From Streptomyces canus (lineage in GTDB: Bacteria; Actinomycetota; Actinomycetes; Streptomycetales; Streptomycetaceae), in contig NZ_JAUSWW010000001.1 in NCBI RefSeq assembly GCF_030815415.1, positions 2,418,001 to 2,482,000 of the forward strand: 64,000 nt of DNA. Reading direction: 5' to 3'. Each line of letters starts with the position of its first letter. The stretch's first letter is position 1. A program made the translations under genes and the position numbers. The notes below the pieces were generated by a model, which had not been told where the DNA came from, did not search any database, and was given only the letters and a program-made list of their open reading frames with translations. This document shows positions 63,079-64,000 of the stretch, piece after piece.

Positions 63079-64000
63079 ATGAGACTGACCGACATATCGC
63101 TGAACTGGTTGCTTCCGGGCGCCGTACTGCTCCTGGGCATGCTGGCAGCGGTAGCGGTGCTGGCGCGCGGCAAGCGGTCCGCCGGGGAGCACGTGAAGAC
63201 CGAGGACTCCTGGGAGCGCAGCGAGGAGCGCCGCAGGCGCAAGGAAGCCATATACGGAACGGCCTCCTATGTACTCCTCTTCTGCTGCGCCGCCGTCGCG
63301 GCCGCGCTCTCCTTCAAGGGCCTGGTCGGCTTCGGTGAGCAGAACCTGGGCCTGAACAACGGCTGGCAGTACCTGGTGCCGTTCGGCCTGGACGGCGCGG
63401 CGATGTTCTGCTCCGTCCTCGCGGTGCGCGAGGCCAGCCACGGTGACGCGGCCCTCGGCTCCCGGATACTCGTGTGGACGTTCGCGGGTGCCGCGGCCTG
63501 GTTCAACTGGGTGCACGCGCCCCGGGGCCTCAGCCACGCGGGTGCCCCGCACTTCTTCGCCGGCATGTCCCTCTCGGCGGCCGTCCTCTTCGACCGCGCG
63601 CTGAAGCAGACCCGCCGGGCCGCCCTGCGCGAGCAGGGTCTGGTGCCGCGTCCGCTGCCCCAGATCCGCATCGTCCGCTGGCTGCGGGCGCCTCGCGAGA
63701 CCTACAGGGCCTGGTCGCTGATGCTGCTGGAGAACGTGCGCAGCCTGGACGAGGCGGTCGACGAGGTCCGCGAGGACAAGCGCCAGAAGGAGACCGCCCG
63801 ACTGCGCCGCCGCGACAAGGAGCGCATGGAGCGCGCCCAGCTCAAGGCCATCAGCCGCGGTCACCGCGGATTCATCGGCCGCGGTGGCGGCCGGCCGGGC
63901 GAGGCCCAGGCCCTGGAGCGGGGCTCCGACGTGGTCTCCGCGGAGCCTGCCATATCGACGCCGGAGCAACTGCCCGTACGCTCACGGCCGTCCCTGCAGC
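63079..64000 (+). CDS. DUF2637 membrane protein (partial, runs off window end)
   Basis: At least 307 residues. A short basic N-terminus and an N-terminal membrane helix (WLLPGAVLLLGMLAAVAVLA) come first. Three more helices around residues 55-175 have the DUF2637 features SFKGLVGFGEQNLGLNNGWQ, LVPFGLDGAAMFCSVLAVREASHG and FNWVHAPRG. A charged coiled-coil region follows (DEVREDKRQKETARLRRRDKERMERAQLK). DUF2637 proteins in streptomycetes are often linked to mobile elements or spread (Spd) functions. Nothing else here points to an element. AAGGGA lies seven bases before the ATG. Confidence 0.85.
   Translation, partial: MRLTDISLNWLLPGAVLLLGMLAAVAVLARGKRSAGEHVKTEDSWERSEERRRRKEAIYGTASYVLLFCCAAVAAALSFKGLVGFGEQNLGLNNGWQYLVPFGLDGAAMFCSVLAVREASHGDAALGSRILVWTFAGAAAWFNWVHAPRGLSHAGAPHFFAGMSLSAAVLFDRALKQTRRAALREQGLVPRPLPQIRIVRWLRAPRETYRAWSLMLLENVRSLDEAVDEVREDKRQKETARLRRRDKERMERAQLKAISRGHRGFIGRGGGRPGEAQALERGSDVVSAEPAISTPEQLPVRSRPSLQ

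Overview
The window reads as a Streptomyces chromosome segment. The DNA is very GC-rich, with third-position GC bias and frequent GTG starts. It carries LAL-type LuxR regulators, a BldC-like protein, SigB/SigF-type stress genes and the family of GC-rich palindromic intergenic repeats typical of that genus. No tRNA, rRNA, CRISPR array, complete insertion sequence or integrase was found.

Region 1 (1-11.4 kb) is a purine and ureide catabolism block. A uric acid/xanthine permease (cut by the window edge), an 8-oxoguanine deaminase-type amidohydrolase and the uraD-uraH-uricase operon lie on the minus strand. Opposite them are hydroxypyruvate isomerase (hyi), tartronate semialdehyde reductase (glxR/garR) and a catalase, followed by minus-strand glyoxylate carboligase (gcl). 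Uricase makes H2O2, and the uraD-uraH-uricase and catalase promoters share an almost identical palindrome fused to the -35 box. The hyi and gcl promoters share a second, two-part operator with a 21-bp period. Region 5 holds the upstream half of the pathway: XdhC, a purine permease, a three-subunit xanthine dehydrogenase and a PucR-type regulator. The two blocks together cover most steps from purine bases to glycerate; allantoinase and allantoicase are not in the window.

Region 2 (11.4-22.99 kb) holds a zinc-ribbon protein, two acyl-CoA ligases with a GAF-LuxR regulator, a large LAL regulator, a secreted trypsin-like protease, an AlkZ-like HTH_42 protein and corA.

Region 3 (about 22.9-34.8 kb) looks like a stress island bounded by corA tails. 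Intact corA ends at 22,989, and a second, diverged corA 3' tail sits at 34,713-34,769. Between them are two genes with apparent large internal deletions (a phospholipase D family gene and poxB), a YihY protein and a SigB/F-type sigma factor. The island also has a GltS-like FMN protein, TrhA, a BldC-like protein, a small membrane protein, an anti-sigma kinase and anti-anti-sigma pair, an ABC exporter and a flavin monooxygenase.

Region 4 (34.8-50.7 kb) holds the methylmalonyl-CoA mutase operon mutA-mutB-meaB, with meaB frameshifted in a G run. It also has an FAD monooxygenase, a hydrolase, a methyltransferase, a ferredoxin-like protein, two secreted GH43 arabinan-type hydrolases, a NodB-type lipoprotein, a P450, a DUF2278 protein and an SRPBCC protein. 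Region 5 (50.9-64 kb) holds the xanthine dehydrogenase block, a TPR-like protein, a GntR regulator, an iron-box controlled FhuF-type reductase and a DUF2637 protein cut by the window end.
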